DNA of 64,000 bases from Ashinkailepas kermadecensis (GCA_034440615.1 JAOTOM010003918.1:62001-126000), one strand, 5' to 3'; positions 1-11,225 are shown, counted from the first letter of the stretch. Notes: generated by a model from the sequence alone, not told the origin. Translations and numbers: made by a program.

Positions 1-655
1 AAAATCCAGCACAACCCATACAAGATGAATTAACCAGGGATCAATTGATTGTGCCTGGAGGACAATCCATATATTTGCACCAGTAAACATCTGATCAATT
101 ATACCATACTTTTGAGCTAGGTCACGAAATGCAACCATGCAATCATATAGCAACACCCATGCATGCACACCTTTTACCATTGTCCAATTAACCATTCAGG
201 TCATGACGAAAATATTTACTGGTTGCTTTACAAATAAAATATATTAACCAGGAATGCCCCAATGCATATTGTTATCTAAAGAGTTTCATGGAATAAACCT
301 GTCATCTTGGTACGGAACAAACAATGACATATTTGCAAAGTACCTCATTCCCCATGCAGCTCACAATTTCCTGGTTGTGCCTGCAGATCCTGGTGAGTGT
401 GCCCCAGTGGAGCAGGGTAAATTGGTGTTGGTGGCCTGGAGGCCAGGCTGCCTGGCACTACAGGTTGGTGACCACAAGTGAAATCTGGGAAGATGAAAAT
501 TGTGTTGTAATACACCAACATTTACAATGCCCACTCCACAATCAGCATTGCCAATCACTCATTTTCTGCGCAAATGCTTACGTTTCAGGTTATGAGCAAA
601 ATAGCACCAAAAAGGGCTTCAAGTTGGGTAACATAGCATAAAAAGAAATGCTTTA
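1..655. other. No gene recognised; AT-rich sequence
   Basis: I see no protein family, RNA gene or clear repeat here. The short open frames around 254-641 lack recognisable domains and overlap each other on both strands, which argues against coding. The stretch may be decayed repeat sequence. Confidence 0.5.
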
Positions 656-905
656 AAAAAAATGCAACATAACCTAACCTAACCTAGCTTAACGTCCCTT
701 TGGAGAAAAAAGATCAAATTTAAAAAATGTAAAATTTACTTTCTGAAATTTTTCGCCCTTTAAAAACCTAACCCAACATAACCTAACCTAACATAAGCTG
801 CTTTTTAATAAAAACTCATTTTCTTTTTTCCTGATTTTTTTTCTTCAAACATTTTCCAACTTAAAAAACCTAAACTAGCCTAACCTAACCAAACCTAACC
901 CATTT
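655..905. repeat. Degenerate CCTAA (TTAGG-like) tracts
   Basis: Three short clusters of AACCT/CCTAA units occur near 666-690, 765-800 and 868-902, separated by AT-rich spacers. The unit matches the common arthropod telomere repeat TTAGG read on the other strand. The tracts are short, interrupted and internal, so they are interstitial or dispersed copies, not a chromosome end. A similar tract lies at 30,890-30,960 in the opposite orientation. Confidence 0.6.
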
Positions 906-1149
906 CTTTGCTTTATGGAGGAAAATGTGTGTAAAAACTTGTCTTGTAACCACCTTAAAGCACAATAATACCAATCTTACTTCAAATAACAGTCTAGATA
1001 TGCATGCTACAGCTGCGCCACATTAGTATAACATTATATGCATACCTACCAGAGCGAATTTGATGTGCATACGAAGTTACACGTGCATATCAGGAACGTT
1101 TCACAGATGGGGAGTAAATTATTTCTTTAAAAAACAATACAACGAATAA

Positions 1150-1287
1150 ATAAAACTACACGCGCTAGTGAGCAACCGTTCCACACATGGCTCATCTGAC
1201 CTCTATCAGAGGGATGGCCTGCACTTCTCCGAGAAGGGGGTGCAAGTGTTATGTAAAGTATATGAACATGTCCTTCAGGGAAACTAG
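1150..1287 (+). pseudogene. CR1-like LINE ORF1, C-terminal remnant (SGNH-esterase end)
   Basis: An open frame of about 45 codons ends at TAG 1285-1287, just upstream of the LINE ORF2. Its end reads DLYQRDGLHFSEKG from position 1198. The DGLH motif resembles the catalytic Asp-x-x-His block that closes SGNH/GDSL esterase domains, which are known in ORF1 of CR1-type LINEs. Everything upstream (Ser/Gly/Asn blocks) is missing, so this is a 5'-truncated remnant. Its position directly before a CR1-like ORF2 supports the assignment. Confidence 0.6.
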
Positions 1288-1290
1288 ATA

Positions 1291-3180
1291 ATGGGGTGGG
1301 GAGGGAAGAATTGTCATTGCCATCTCAGGGATATGCCAATAGTGACAGCATAGGCAATAGAACCTCACAGTCAACAAATAGGGGTAGCAGTAGATCAAGG
1401 GGACAGAGGGGTAGCTCATCCAGAGATGATAGAGCTACTCGACATGAAAAAGCCAAAGAGGGTCATGGAACTTTTGTTAAGTGCATGATGCTTAATGCTC
1501 AGAGCATTCCATCGAAATTTGATGAGTTCAAGTGTTATGTTGCTGAGGAGAAACCAGATTTTGTTTGCATTACTGAGGCATGGGTCAGTGAGGGATATTT
1601 TGGGGATAACTTGCAGGACTATGAGATCCAGGGATACAATATGTTTTCATGCAATAGGGGTCCAGCAGTGAAAGGGGGTGGTGTAATGCATTTATGTGAA
1701 TAGCTTATACAGTTCTCAAAAAGTAGCAGATGGGGTAAAAATGTGTCTGTGGAGTCCATTTGGCTTGATGTTGCTGTGGGGAAAGGCAACAGCAATAAAC
1801 TGAGGATAGGAGCTTTGTATCGATCAGGAACCTTGCCACATTCTCAGCAACTGGAGCTCGATAAGGTGATTTGTGAGGAAATCAGTAGAAACTTTCAGAG
1901 GAAATGCCTTATTCTTGGTGACTTTAATCTAAAAGGATATGAAAATGTTGGTGTTGGCTCCCCATCATGTAAACTGTTTAGGAAATGCCTTGAAGAGGAC
2001 TTGTTCTTACACCAGTTTGTAACGGAACCAACAAGGCAGGGCTCATTCTTGGACCTTGTCTTCTCAGATTTAAATGATTTAGTTCAAGACTTGACTGTAG
2101 GAGAAACTCTGGGAAGAAGTGACCATAACATAGTGAGATTCAAGGCACAGGTATCAAGGACAATCAAGGATAATTTGGCAAAGATTCCAAATTTTAACAG
2201 GGCAGACTTTGACTGCATGAGAGAGGCTTTAAGTGCCATAAGATGGGAAGAAGAATTATTTGATTTAAATGCCTGTGAAATGTTGGAAAAGTTCAAATCC
2301 TACTTGAGGGAAATTCAGATTAGACATGTCCCCCAAAAGCAAAGGCGCAAAAGAAGGGTAGGAAAGCCAGCATGGCTTACACCAGATGTGATGAAAGCAA
2401 TTAAGGCTAAGAAAGGTGCATTTAGAGTATTTAAGGAAGCTTCAAATATCGTAAATCTAAGGTCGTATCAAAAATCTAGAGATGCTGTGAAGCAGAAAAT
2501 CAGAGCAGCGAAGCGAGCAAAAGAATTGGATTTGGCTAGGAACTGTAATGGGGACAGTAAAAAGTTCTTCAGTTTCTACAAGCTAAGTAAAGTTTCAAGC
2601 ACAATTTGTCCACTGGAAGTAAATGGGACTATATTGAGTGAGGATGGTGAGATGGTTGAGGAGCTGAGCAAGCAGTTTAAATCAGTGTTTACAGTGGAGG
2701 ATGTGACTAATCTGCCAACCGTGAACCACAGTTCAGTGACAAGTGATCAGATACACGATGTTGATTTCATTGATAGTGATATTGTTTTCATTTATATCAG
2801 AAAAATAAAGCCAAACAAGGCAGCAGGACCCGATGGAATTTATGCTAGGGTATTGCGGGAAGCTGAAAAGGAAGTGGCAATTCCACTTAGTATAATATTT
2901 TGTAGATCAGTTTCGCAAAATGAAATTCCAACAGATTGGAAATGGGCAAATGTAGTTCCTATTTTCAAGAAAGGAGAAAGAGGGAAAGTTTAAAACTATA
3001 GGCCAGTAAGCCTCACATCCCTAGTCTGCAAGGTACTCGAATCAATTATCAAGGATAGAATAGTTAGTTTTCTGGAAGGAAACAGATTGATTCAAGATAC
3101 TCAACATGGGTTTAGAAAAGGGCGATCGTGTCTCACAAATCTCTTGGACTTTTTGAATTTTGCTACAGAACAATTTGGGA
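1291..3180 (+). pseudogene. CR1-like LINE ORF2: endonuclease and start of RT
   Basis: This is the N-terminal part of a non-LTR retrotransposon polyprotein. The APE-type endonuclease is seen as MLNAQS and CITEAW (catalytic Glu, near 1570), LGDFN near 1915 (catalytic Asp) and RSDHN near 2115. RT begins at about 2790 with a KPNKAAGPDG motif, then NVVPIFKKG and NYRPVSLTS, and reaches QHGFRKGRSCLTN by 3140. One frame is interrupted by two in-frame stops, TAG at 1701-1703 and TAA at 2991-2993, so it is inactive. Homology stops at about 3,180, before the RT palm, where a minus-strand LINE begins. The family's missing C-terminus appears to be the minus-strand fragment at 13,764-14,192. Confidence 0.85.
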
Positions 3181-3824
3181 TGGCTAAAGAGGGGGTCGGG
3201 TTGTACATGCCAAGAAAATAGGGGTGAGATGGAGGCCGAGGTCAAAGACAGGTCAATGGCAGATGAACGGAACGGGGAAATGTCGGTGTTGTGTGTGGGT
3301 GTTTGGTCAGTTAAAAAGACCATGTTGTGGGTGTTGATGAGTGCTTCGATGTGGTGTCCGCGAGGTGATGTGGTGTGACAGCCCGATGCCTGGTGGTGGG
3401 CATTAAAGTCACCCAGCACTAGACAGGGGCGAGGAAGGAGACCGAAGAGGTCGGTCACAGAAGATAAGGATAGTGTAAGAGAAGGCGAGAGATAAAGAGA
3501 GAGTATAGTGAGCTCTAGTTGTGCAATTTGGGCAGAAACAGCAATAAAATTTAGGTTATTAACAATGTTGATCTGACGATGGAGGAGGGTGTCTGAGATA
3601 AATAAGGCGACCCCGCCGCAGCGGGATGTATAATTTATGTTGTCGGCATAGAGGGAATAACCAAAGATGTTAAAATTATATGGGTCATTGTCGCGCCATT
3701 GGGTCTCCTGAACGGCGGCAATCAATGGTTTATTTGTGATAATATATCCCTTGAATTCTGCCCAATGGGATATGAGTGACCTCGTATTCCATTGGAGCAA
3801 GAATTCAGTGGTGGATGTCTGCAT
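3181..3824 (-). pseudogene. I-group LINE A, ORF2 endonuclease (3' truncated)
   Basis: Reading leftward from the ATG at 3824, the protein begins MQTSTTEFLLQWNTRSL and carries an APE-type endonuclease: VQETQW (catalytic Glu), RCGGVALFI, VLGDFNAHHQ (catalytic Asp) and the PDPLF block just before the SDH motif. The would-be SDH reads SH at the junction near 3,181, where CR1-like sequence starts. The start codon overlaps the ORF1 stop as TAATG (3826-3822). A close relative with an intact SDH lies at 24,107-25,728. It is non-functional on its own. Element C (14,193 onward) probably supplies the rest. Confidence 0.85.
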
Positions 3825-3826
3825 TA
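3822..3826 (-). promoter_or_regulatory. TAATG stop-start overlap between LINE ORF1 and ORF2
   Basis: On the minus strand the ORF1 stop TAA (3826-3824) shares its last A with the ORF2 ATG (3824-3822). The same pentamer occupies the same junction in element E/F at 24,105-24,109. Overlaps of this kind support termination-reinitiation of ORF2 in some non-LTR elements, and I infer the same use here. In copy A the main gag frame is shifted and meets a stop at 3891 first, so coupling is broken in this copy. Confidence 0.6.
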
Positions 3827-4990
3827 ATGGTTGTGATCATGCTCCCGCAGCCGCGTGTGTGGCGGTGATGGTGAGACAGAGTCGTCCGATTCATAATCGG
3901 ACGACTCTGGTGTGACTGCTTGCTCTGGGTCCTTGGGGGATTCCCGAGCGTGTGGTGGGGGTCAGGGCTGTCCTGTGAGAACTGCGATGGGGAGGTGGAG
4001 GGAGAGGGAGGTCCTGAAGGGGCGTCGCCAGGGAGGCCTGATCCCGAGAGGGAGACTGGGTGGAGGGGGGGACTGGTGTGGTCCTGGAGGGGTGGCGCGG
4101 AGGGGGCCCGATCCCGAGGGGGCGTGGCAGCTGTTCGACTCCGGGGGGTCCCGGAGGCGGATGGTCCTGCGACGGGAGCAGGGCGCAAGGCCGGTGCAAG
4201 GTTGGAGTGGGTGAGCGGGTGCTCGGTGTGCGTGGGCACACGGGTCGCCGGGCGGGCGGTCGCCTCGGCCGGGGTCGGCCAGAGGGGCTGGAGGGTCGGT
4301 TGGCCCCAGGCAGAGCGTGGCCTCTACGTCGAGGGCGGTGCTGGGGGGCTGTCCGGCGCTGCTGCTGCTGACCCTTTGCTCCAGCCAGACTGGGCAGCGG
4401 GGAGTATGAGGCGGGGTGTGGGCCCGCACAGGCTGCGCATCGCGGCTCCTGGGCCTCGCACGGGGCCGTGGTGTGCGCCTCAGCACAATGGCCGCACACC
4501 GGGTTGCGGGCGCGACAGACCCCACTGTGGTGGCCATAGCGCTGGCAGAACCCACAGCGCTTGGGTGGTGGGGTCCACGGGAGGCATGGGTACCGAAGGT
4601 ACCCAGCGTGCAGGTGCGTCGGCGGGGCGAGCGACCTGTACCCCACTTTGAGTAGGGGGCTCGGGGTCGATGCGGAGGGGCGTCCCAAACGGACGACTTC
4701 ACAGACGCCTTGTGGGGTCAGCTCTTCCAGGAGCTCCTCCTCTGGGAGGTGTGCCAGCTCCGGGGAAAACATAGTGACAAAGGAGTTGTTGAGGCGGTCC
4801 GCCACAACCACCTCAACAGGGTGTGCCAGGAATAGGCTCAGGTGGAGGAGGGCCTTGGCCTGGGTTGGGTCACGCACCCTAACCAGTAGTGCGCCCAACC
4901 GGATGGTTCGGGCCGACACTACCCCTCCCGTCCACTTGATCCACTCCTTTGCCACTCCAAAGGGCGACGTGCGGCCCAGGACCCCTCCTT
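3824..4990 (-). pseudogene. I-group LINE A, ORF1 gag-like protein with zinc knuckles
   Basis: The longest frame runs 4955 to 3891 (354 residues). It has an N-terminal region with RWTGG-like and QGVCEV blocks, then CGFCQRYGHHSGVC (a CX2CX4HX4C knuckle), CGHCAEAHTTAPC, and a third knuckle CAACAGPH that lacks its last Cys. The tail is rich in Pro, Arg and Ser. Such proteins bind LINE RNA in ribonucleoproteins. The last part is out of frame with the ORF1 stop at 3826-3824, so at least one frameshift is present. It is clearly homologous to the gag of element E (20,424-21,658), with a similar order of blocks. Confidence 0.8.
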
Positions 4991-5410
4991 CCGTGCTATG
5001 AGCACGAAGGATTCCCCGTCAGGGGGATCTCGCGGTGGCGTGTGTGTGTGTGGTTGTATTTGGCCAGCCTGCCACCTGTGGGTGATATCGGCTGTTTCCG
5101 GTCTGTGAGGGATATAATGGTAGGAGGATTAGATACAGGGTGGATAGATTGCTTGTAGGGTGATGTTCGAGTAGAGTCGGAGTCATCTTGCAGGGCTGAG
5201 TTGATCTGGTAGCTTGAAGAGGTGGAGATGGCAGAAAAGAGTCGTTTGAGAGCCGGAGATGAAGTAGTCGATATAAGCTGTCAGTCCGGACGGTGCTAGA
5301 TTGGGGTATGGGGTGTAGTGGGTGGGTTGGGGTCGGGTCATCGCCATACATGAACATTGCAAGAACATCTTATTTTGTAGTTATTTGTTTGATTTGTGTT
5401 TCTTTTGTTT
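4991..5410 (-). other. Probable 5' region of I-group LINE A
   Basis: The sequence lies upstream of the gag of element A and before the 3' end of element B. No protein family is visible. A 5' UTR with an internal promoter is expected here, but I can point to no motif. The stretch around 5,025-5,050 shares a CGCGGTGGCGTGTGTGTG string with 10,820-10,838. Confidence 0.4.
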
Positions 5411-5511
5411 GTTTGTTTGTTTTTCGGTTCATTTTTTCCCGGGGGTTTCCGTCTTTTTTTTTTTCTCCCCCCCCCATTTTCCCCGGTCTATTTTTTTCTC
5501 ACAGTTGATCA
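5411..5511 (-). other. 3' UTR of I-group LINE B, homopolymer-rich
   Basis: After the stop of element B (read leftward) the sequence is short and dominated by A-, G- and C-runs and a GTTTG microsatellite. It is consistent with a LINE 3' tail, though the G-run and A-run mixture also suggests poor consensus quality. Confidence 0.4.
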
Positions 5512-6672
5512 ATTAGGCGTGCCGTAGAGAGAAAGTGGAAGAGAAGCTCGTGTAATGTTGGATAGTCGTCGTTGAGAAGTGTAGTGATGTTTAGTGGAAT
5601 GTTGCGTGTGCTGCAGTAGTCTGTGATGTGTTGCCTTTCGTTGTTGTATTTAGTGCAGTAGATGAGTATGTGTTTGATGGTGAGTGTTCGTTGGCATGTT
5701 GTGCATTGTGGTCGTGGGCGTTGTAGTAAGAGGTAGGAATGTGTAAGTGCTGTGTGTCCGAGGCGTAGGTCGCAATAACTGATTTTACCTGTCGTTAGAG
5801 TGCGTTCCTTAAGTCTGGTGCGTTGGTTGATGGTGTGCCAAGGTTCGTGTTTGGGGTGTATTTCATGAAGTTCCGTTAGTGCTGTGTCCCATGTTTGTTG
5901 GATGTTTTTGTTAAGTGCCTGTTGTATTGTGGGGTAGTAGTCAGATTGTGAGAGTGGGCATGGTATGGTTTGTGGTAGTGTTGTGGCTATGTTTGCTTCA
6001 GTGTCTGCGTGTTCGTTGCCGTGTATGTTTGTGTGACTTGGGATCCATAGGAGAAGTGGTCTTTGTCGTGCGTTGAGTTTTTGGTGTATGTTGAGTATTT
6101 TCGGGATGAGGGGGTGTTTGTGTTTGGTGTATGGTGTGATGCTTTGTAATGCTGATTTGGCGTCAGTGGCTATGATGTGTTCAATTTTGGTGTTGTAAAT
6201 GGTGGAGTAAGCCGAAAAGATTGCGTATAGTTCTGCGGTGTAGGTTGATGCTGTGTCGTGCAGACGGGCACGAAGGATAACCCGCGGCGGTGCTGCATTA
6301 GGTTACAGCACCGCCGCTGTGCCCGTCTGCTGTGCATGTGATTTTGTACCGTCTGTGTATATGATGTCGTAATTTGCGTGTTGTGCTGTGAATTGGAAGA
6401 AGAGTTGGTGTATTTTTGCGTCGGTGTATGTGTGTTTTGGGTGGTCTATGAGGAAGTGTGTTGTGGGTGTTTCGTGTTTCCACCAGGCTGTGGGTGTTGG
6501 TAATGGTTTGGCAGTGGGTAGTGTAATGTGTTGTCTGTTTGTGTGTTGGTGGATTGCGGCAGCCTATTGTAGTTTTGAGTCGTGATGTTGTCATGAGTTG
6601 GTGTACACGTATGGTGCGAAGTTTTAGGGCCTGTGTACATGGGTGTTGTGGTATGAGTTGCGTTTTGTAGTG
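5512..6672 (-). pseudogene. I-group LINE B, RNase H domain and C-terminal tail
   Basis: Read leftward, an RNase H domain follows the RT: IYTDGTK near 6,360, TAELYAI near 6,235, TDAKSAL near 6,165 and WIPSHTNIHGNEHADTEA near 6,040. These give the expected Asp-Glu-Asp-Asp set. The tail has RLGHTALTH and a CTTC...H...C zinc-like block before the stop at about 5,512. An in-frame stop lies in the loop after TDGTK, and the domain is out of frame with the RT (stop at 6,673). RNase H after RT separates I-group LINEs from most Jockey and CR1 elements. Confidence 0.8.
6261..6329. repeat. Interrupted inverted repeat inside the RNase H region
   Basis: The arms CAGACGGGCAC (6261-6271) and GTGCCCGTCTG (6319-6329) enclose GCGGCGGTGCTG (6284-6295) and CAGCACCGCCGC (6306-6317) with a 10-nt loop. 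All 23 pairs are perfect, with one 12-nt bulge on the left side. It sits just after the TDG motif of element B. A smaller perfect hairpin occurs at the same protein position in element C (16,759-16,786). Confidence 0.7.
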
Positions 6673-8760
6673 TTATCTTAATAGTGCTTGTGTGCGTCTG
6701 TGCTGTAATTCTGGTATGTGGTTGTATATATGTAGTGCGAGGTGTGATGAGGTGATATAGGCTCCTGTGGCTATTTTTAAGCATTGGTGTTGTAGTCTGT
6801 CTATAATTTTGAGGTTTGATTTAGCAGCGTTTTCGAAAAGTGGGGATCCGTATTCCAAAAGTGGCCGAATGAGTGATTTGAAGAGGGTTATAAGTGTGTT
6901 TCGATCGGATCCCCAGTTGGTGCCAGAAAGTGCTCGCAGTAGGTTAATTCTTTTGGATGCGCGTTTTTGAATGTCCAGAATGTGTGGCCGAAAGGTAAGA
7001 CGCGGATCTAATGTGATGCCTAAAAATTTTGCTTTGGTAACGATAGGTATAGGTGTTTGGTCTATTTTTAGTGGTTGTGCATCTGTGTGTTTGTGGTAGC
7101 CGAAAATCATGCATTTTGATTTTTGTGGTGTGATGTGTAGATTTAGTACTGCGAGTTTGTTGTGTAATTCTGTTAGTGAGTTTTGTAGTATAGTTAATGC
7201 GTGATTTGGTGTTGCTTGCGATGTCCAAAGTACAATGTCGTGTGTATAGATTGCAATTTTGGCCGAAAAGTTGTCGGTGACGACTGAATTTAAGCCTAAA
7301 ATAAAGAGAAGGGGACTGAGAACCGAGCCTTGCATTAGGCCGGTTGTAGGGAATTTAGTTTCTGAGGTGTGTTGTCCGATCTTGACTTGGAAGAAGCGAT
7401 TTAATAGATATAAATGGAGGTAGTGTATGAGTCTGCCCTGTATGTCTATGTTGTGTAAGTGTTCTAGGAGTGCTGTGATGTTGATAGTGTCATAGGCTTG
7501 TTTGAGATCCAGGAAGACAGCGACGGTGGAAAGTTTCTTGGCCGCCGCTTCCTGGATGTGGGTGGTGAGATAGGTGAGGTTGTCAAGACATGAGCGGTTC
7601 GGAAGAAAGCCTGATTGTATAGGAGATATTAGTTTTTGTGTTTGAAGAATATAAAGAAGGCGTTTTTTGACCAGGCGTTCGAAGAGTTTGTGGTTGGTGC
7701 TGGTTAGTGCGATAGGACGGTAAGAGTCGCATAGGGTTGAGTCAGTGTTTGGTTTAGGGATAGGAATGAGTAGAGCGTACAACCAAGATTGTGGGTATGT
7801 ATGCGTTGTCCATGCGGTGTTGTAGGTGTCCAGTAATGCGTGTAATGCTTCTAGTGGTAGATGTTTGAAGAATGAGTAGTGTATGTTGTCTGGTCCTACG
7901 CTTGTGTTTCCTGTTTGTGCGATTGCTATTTGTAATTCTGTGAGTGTAAACCTAGTGTTGTAAAGGTGTGGACGCGTGTGTCTGATTGGGAGTGGGGGGT
8001 GTCGTGGGAGTGTGCATGACCTATTGTGATAGTTGTCTGCGAAAATGTTTGCTATTGTTTGTGGGTCTGTGATGGTGATGTTATTGTGCATAAGTGTGAT
8101 GGCTTTAGGTGGGGGTCTTTGTCGGTGTCGAAATGTTTTGAGGAGTGTCCAAATTTCGCCGAGAGGTGTGAATCTATTAAATTGATTGCAAAATGTATTC
8201 CAGGAGGTCTTTTTGGCTTGTCTGATGGTGCGTTTGCATAGTGCTCTGTTCAGTTTGTATGCTGTGAGTGTTTCCGGTGTACGGTGTCGTTCGTATCTGT
8301 GTCGTGCGTGGTTCCTCGCGCGGATCGCCCGGTGGCACTCTTCGCTCCACCAGGGAGCCGCGCGAGGTTTGTGTTGGCGTCGTGGTTTCGTTTGTGGTAT
8401 GTGTTGGAGTGCGGTGGTGAGTAGCATGTCTGCGTATTGTTCTGGTGTGCATTGTGGATTATAGGATGTCTGTGCTGCTAAGGATTCTGAAAATGGGGTC
8501 CAGGATGCGTTTTTAAGGTTCCACCGGCCCGTCGGGAGGTTGGGTGGGCCGATGGTCGGGATTCGGTGGAAGGTAATGGTGATGGGGGCGTGGTCACTAA
8601 AGTGTGGATCGGAGTCTGCTGTCCAGGATAGGGTGAGGGCTATGCGAGAGGAAGCGAGTGTTACGTCTGGGGTGGTAGGGAGGTGTGAACTAATTGGTAC
8701 GAGGTATGTGGTCTCTGTTGTGGGGGGAGTGTCCGCTCTGTGTCTGTGGAAGAGTATTCT
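6673..8760 (-). pseudogene. I-group LINE B, ORF2 reverse transcriptase with endonuclease remnant
   Basis: A 584-residue open frame (8427 to 6673) carries the ORF2 linker (APWWSEECHRAI), then RT blocks: NTSVGPDNIHY, LIPIPKPN, YRPIALTSTNHKLFERL, SGFLPNRSCLDNLT, VAVFLDLKQAYDT and TGLMQGSVLSPLLF. The catalytic box reads YTHD (7237-7248) in place of YADD, so one metal-binding Asp is His. Upstream, 8,470-8,760 encodes only the last part of the endonuclease (DPHFSDHAPI). The rest of the endonuclease is missing, because gag-like sequence follows directly. With the YTHD change and the deletion it cannot be autonomous. The thumb ends in RRLQHQCLKIATGAY-type sequence before the frame break. Confidence 0.85.
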
Positions 8761-9978
8761 ATGTCAGCATGTTCCTCTGTGTCTGTGTCCTGGTCTGTGT
8801 ATGTGCGGATTGTGTGTGTTGGTGACTCGTCTGTTGAGGGAGAGGTCTGTGGATATGGTGAGGCTGTTGGCCGTTGGGGTGGTGGCGGTGGACGTTGGGG
8901 GGGTGTCGGTGTCGATGTCGGTTGGCGGTTTGGTGGTGGTGGTGGTGGTTGGTGTGCTAGGCGTTATACCGATGTGTACGCTGGTGTTGGCGCTCGTGTT
9001 CTGCATGTGTTGTTGGTGTGTGTTGGTGTGGGTTGTTGTGGGTTGTTGTGATGGGTAGGTGCTTGTGGTGTGTTTCTATCGCGTGGTGGTGGGCGTGGTC
9101 AGAGCCGGGTACTCTGTGTGGTTAAGTGTTGGTGGATGTCTGTGTCCCGGCTCTGTGCGGCGGGTCGGTCACGCCGCCGGCGGGTCGGCCACCGCCCTCC
9201 TGGCCAGGGACAGCTCCATGCCCTCCAGGTGGACCAGGCGGAGGATTTCTTTCTCCGCCATCCACCGAGGGCAGGAGCTGCTCCCGGCCTCGTGCGGCCC
9301 CCCGCAGGCGGCGCAGCAGGCCTCGCCGCCTGGGCATGTTGTTGTGTTGTGTTGTGCTGCGCATTTGCCCCGCAGGTGTATGTGGTGGAGTGGCACCCCC
9401 GCCCTCCCCCTCCCACCCCCCTCGGAGTGGCCGTACCGCTGACACTTTTTACAGCGTCGAGGGAGGGGTGCGCGTGGCGTGACGGTGTATCGTAAGTAGC
9501 CGACTTTCAGATGTTTCGGTGGTGTCCGCGTTCTGAATGTAAGTATGATGATGTGTGTTTGCGGTCGTCCGGTTTTTGGAGCCGGCCGGAACGCGGCGGT
9601 AACCCCCTGGCTCTCCAGTCGCGAGACCAGGGTCTCCACCGCTATCCCGGCCAGCTTCCTGGCGTGAATGGTTCCTTATGATGTGTTGAGTTTTGTGGCG
9701 GGGACGATGGTGATGGGTGTGTTGCCAATCATATGTATGGTGGGGAGAATTTTGCTATCGATATCTGTGTTTGCTTGGATGAGGAGAGCCCCTGAGTGGA
9801 TCTGTTTTGCGTACAGGGGCTCTCCTGTGTACTTGGCGATCTCCTCCTCCACCAGCCAGGGATCGAGGGTGCCCATGGGCACCCCGTCCTCCCCGCGGCA
9901 GAGGAAGAAATCGCCGTATGGCTGTGCTGAGGAGTGCATGTTGGTGGTGATGTGGTTAGCGGTGTTGTTTGCGTTCAA
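8761..9978 (-). pseudogene. I-group LINE B, ORF1 gag-like protein (broken)
   Basis: The N-terminal part is open from 9978 to 9676 (MNANNTANHITTNMHS; LDPWLVEEEIAKYTGEPLY). It resumes from 9639 with LVSRLESQGVTAAFRPAP, HLKVGYLRYTV and a knuckle start CKKCQRYGH, then shifts frame inside the Cys-rich zone (CCAACGGPHEAG). A Thr/Pro-rich tail covers 9006-8764. The order of blocks matches the gags of A and E but the sequence is diverged. A stop at 9676 and at least one frameshift make it a pseudogene. Confidence 0.7.
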
Positions 9979-10837
9979 GTTGTCAGTGGTGTTGAAGAAA
10001 GGGTGTTCAGTGGCAGGTGTGTGGCACAGACAATCATAGTACAGTTTTTGGCGGAGGGTTCGGAAGGGCGTGAAGGAAGCCCGACAGATTGTAAAAGAGG
10101 GGCAGATAAAGACGAAGAAAACACAAAGAAATCAGAAACTGTGCGTGAAGGAAGCACGTTCAGAAAGATCAGATAAAGATCGTGCAGAGGGCACTAGAGG
10201 GAAGCGGGGGGGGGGTGTTGGAGGGAGTCCGGGGGAGGGGTGGCCGCACCGCCGGACTGACCTTGAGTGCAGATGGAGTCGTACAGGCAGAGAAGAGCAC
10301 TGGTCTGAAGAGGCTCTGCCACTGAGCACTGCAGTGGTAGATGAAGCAAGCGCGGTGTGTAGAGCTGATTTGGAGGATTTGCCGAAGTCGGTCTTGACGA
10401 TCTTGTAGAGTATGAAGAAGCGTAAAAGTCGACGGCGCAGCAGATGTAGCAGGTGGTGAGCTTGAGAAGGCGTTTGAAGACTTGAAGGGGGTTTGAAGAC
10501 AAAAAGACTTGGATAGAGTTGAAGTTCAGGAGAGATAGGTTGAGAGTACTGTATGCCTGGAGGAGAAGAGATCGGTGGCGAAGGGAGGTGTGGTTCGGTG
10601 TGCTTGGTGCATGTGTATGTGTGTATGTTGGCTGGTGTATCGTGTGTGTGTGGTGGCAGGCGGCTGGTGGCTGGCAGCAGGTCGGCGTCGTCTTGCGGTT
10701 GCGGCGGGTATCTGGCGTCGTCCAAGTCAATCTCTTGTGCCCTGGAGTATCGTCGTCAGAGTTGCTAGCGGCGAGACAGTTCTAGCGGCGTAGCAGCGAA
10801 CAGAGAAGAGGTGACGCTCGCGGTGGCGTGTGTGTGG
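9979..10837 (-). other. Probable 5' region of I-group LINE B
   Basis: No conserved protein is visible in 860 bp between the gag and the adjacent SINE. The open frames here are overlapping and of biased composition. A G-run lies at 10,207-10,216. A 5' UTR of element B is the most economical reading, but the true 5' end cannot be fixed. Confidence 0.35.
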
Positions 10838-10995
10838 TTGGTTATTGGTTTTACGACACGTCGACCGTTGAGTCATGTAGCGTCGCCAATCTCTCACGCC
10901 GATTGGTCGTGGGCGAAGGGTAGCGGCAGGTGAGACTCGAACCCACAACCTTTCGATTGTGAGACGAGCATCTTACCCCTAGACCACTCGTCCCC
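10838..10995 (-). mobile_element. tRNA-Val-like SINE
   Basis: On the minus strand the element opens with a tRNA-like head, GGGGACGAGTGGTCTAGGGG at 10,995, with an A box, and a B box GGTTCGAGTC. The anticodon loop reads CTCACAA (anticodon CAC, valine). The anticodon stem pairs poorly, so this is not a working tRNA. A body of about 85 nt follows and ends at ACCAATAACCAA. CGGTGGCG flanks both sides (about 10,820 and 11,000), a possible target duplication. Closely matching copies lie at 29,713-29,865 and 33,291-33,451. Confidence 0.85.
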
Positions 10996-11225
10996 GAACG
11001 GTGGCGCTCCAAGGTTGGGGACATACTAGTGTTAAAAGTGGACATCCGTTCTACGCATGCGCAATTCCTTGTGCAAATATTCTTGATTCGGTGGGAATAG
11101 TGGCGCTTAGGCGCAATCATCGACGCATCACATAGATTGCTTACGTTTTCGTCCCAGAATTAAATTTATTACATCGGAAATATTGCTGTTGTTTTATTGA
11201 GCACGTAATGTTTAAACTGATGAAT

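Noticed and set aside
655..905. A telomere
   Set aside because: CCTAA tracts are short, degenerate and internal, with retroelements on one side and unrelated sequence on the other.
3912..4655. Plus-strand ORFs of 100-243 codons
   Set aside because: They are antisense shadows of the GC-rich gag on the minus strand.
5025..5050. Shared 5' UTR between LINEs A and B (with 10,820-10,838)
   Set aside because: Only one GT-rich string of about 18 bp matches, and the surrounding sequence does not align.
10925..10995. Functional tRNA-Val gene (also at 29,793-29,865 and 33,380-33,451)
   Set aside because: The anticodon and acceptor stems pair poorly, a conserved body follows, and target duplications flank the whole unit, so these are SINE heads.
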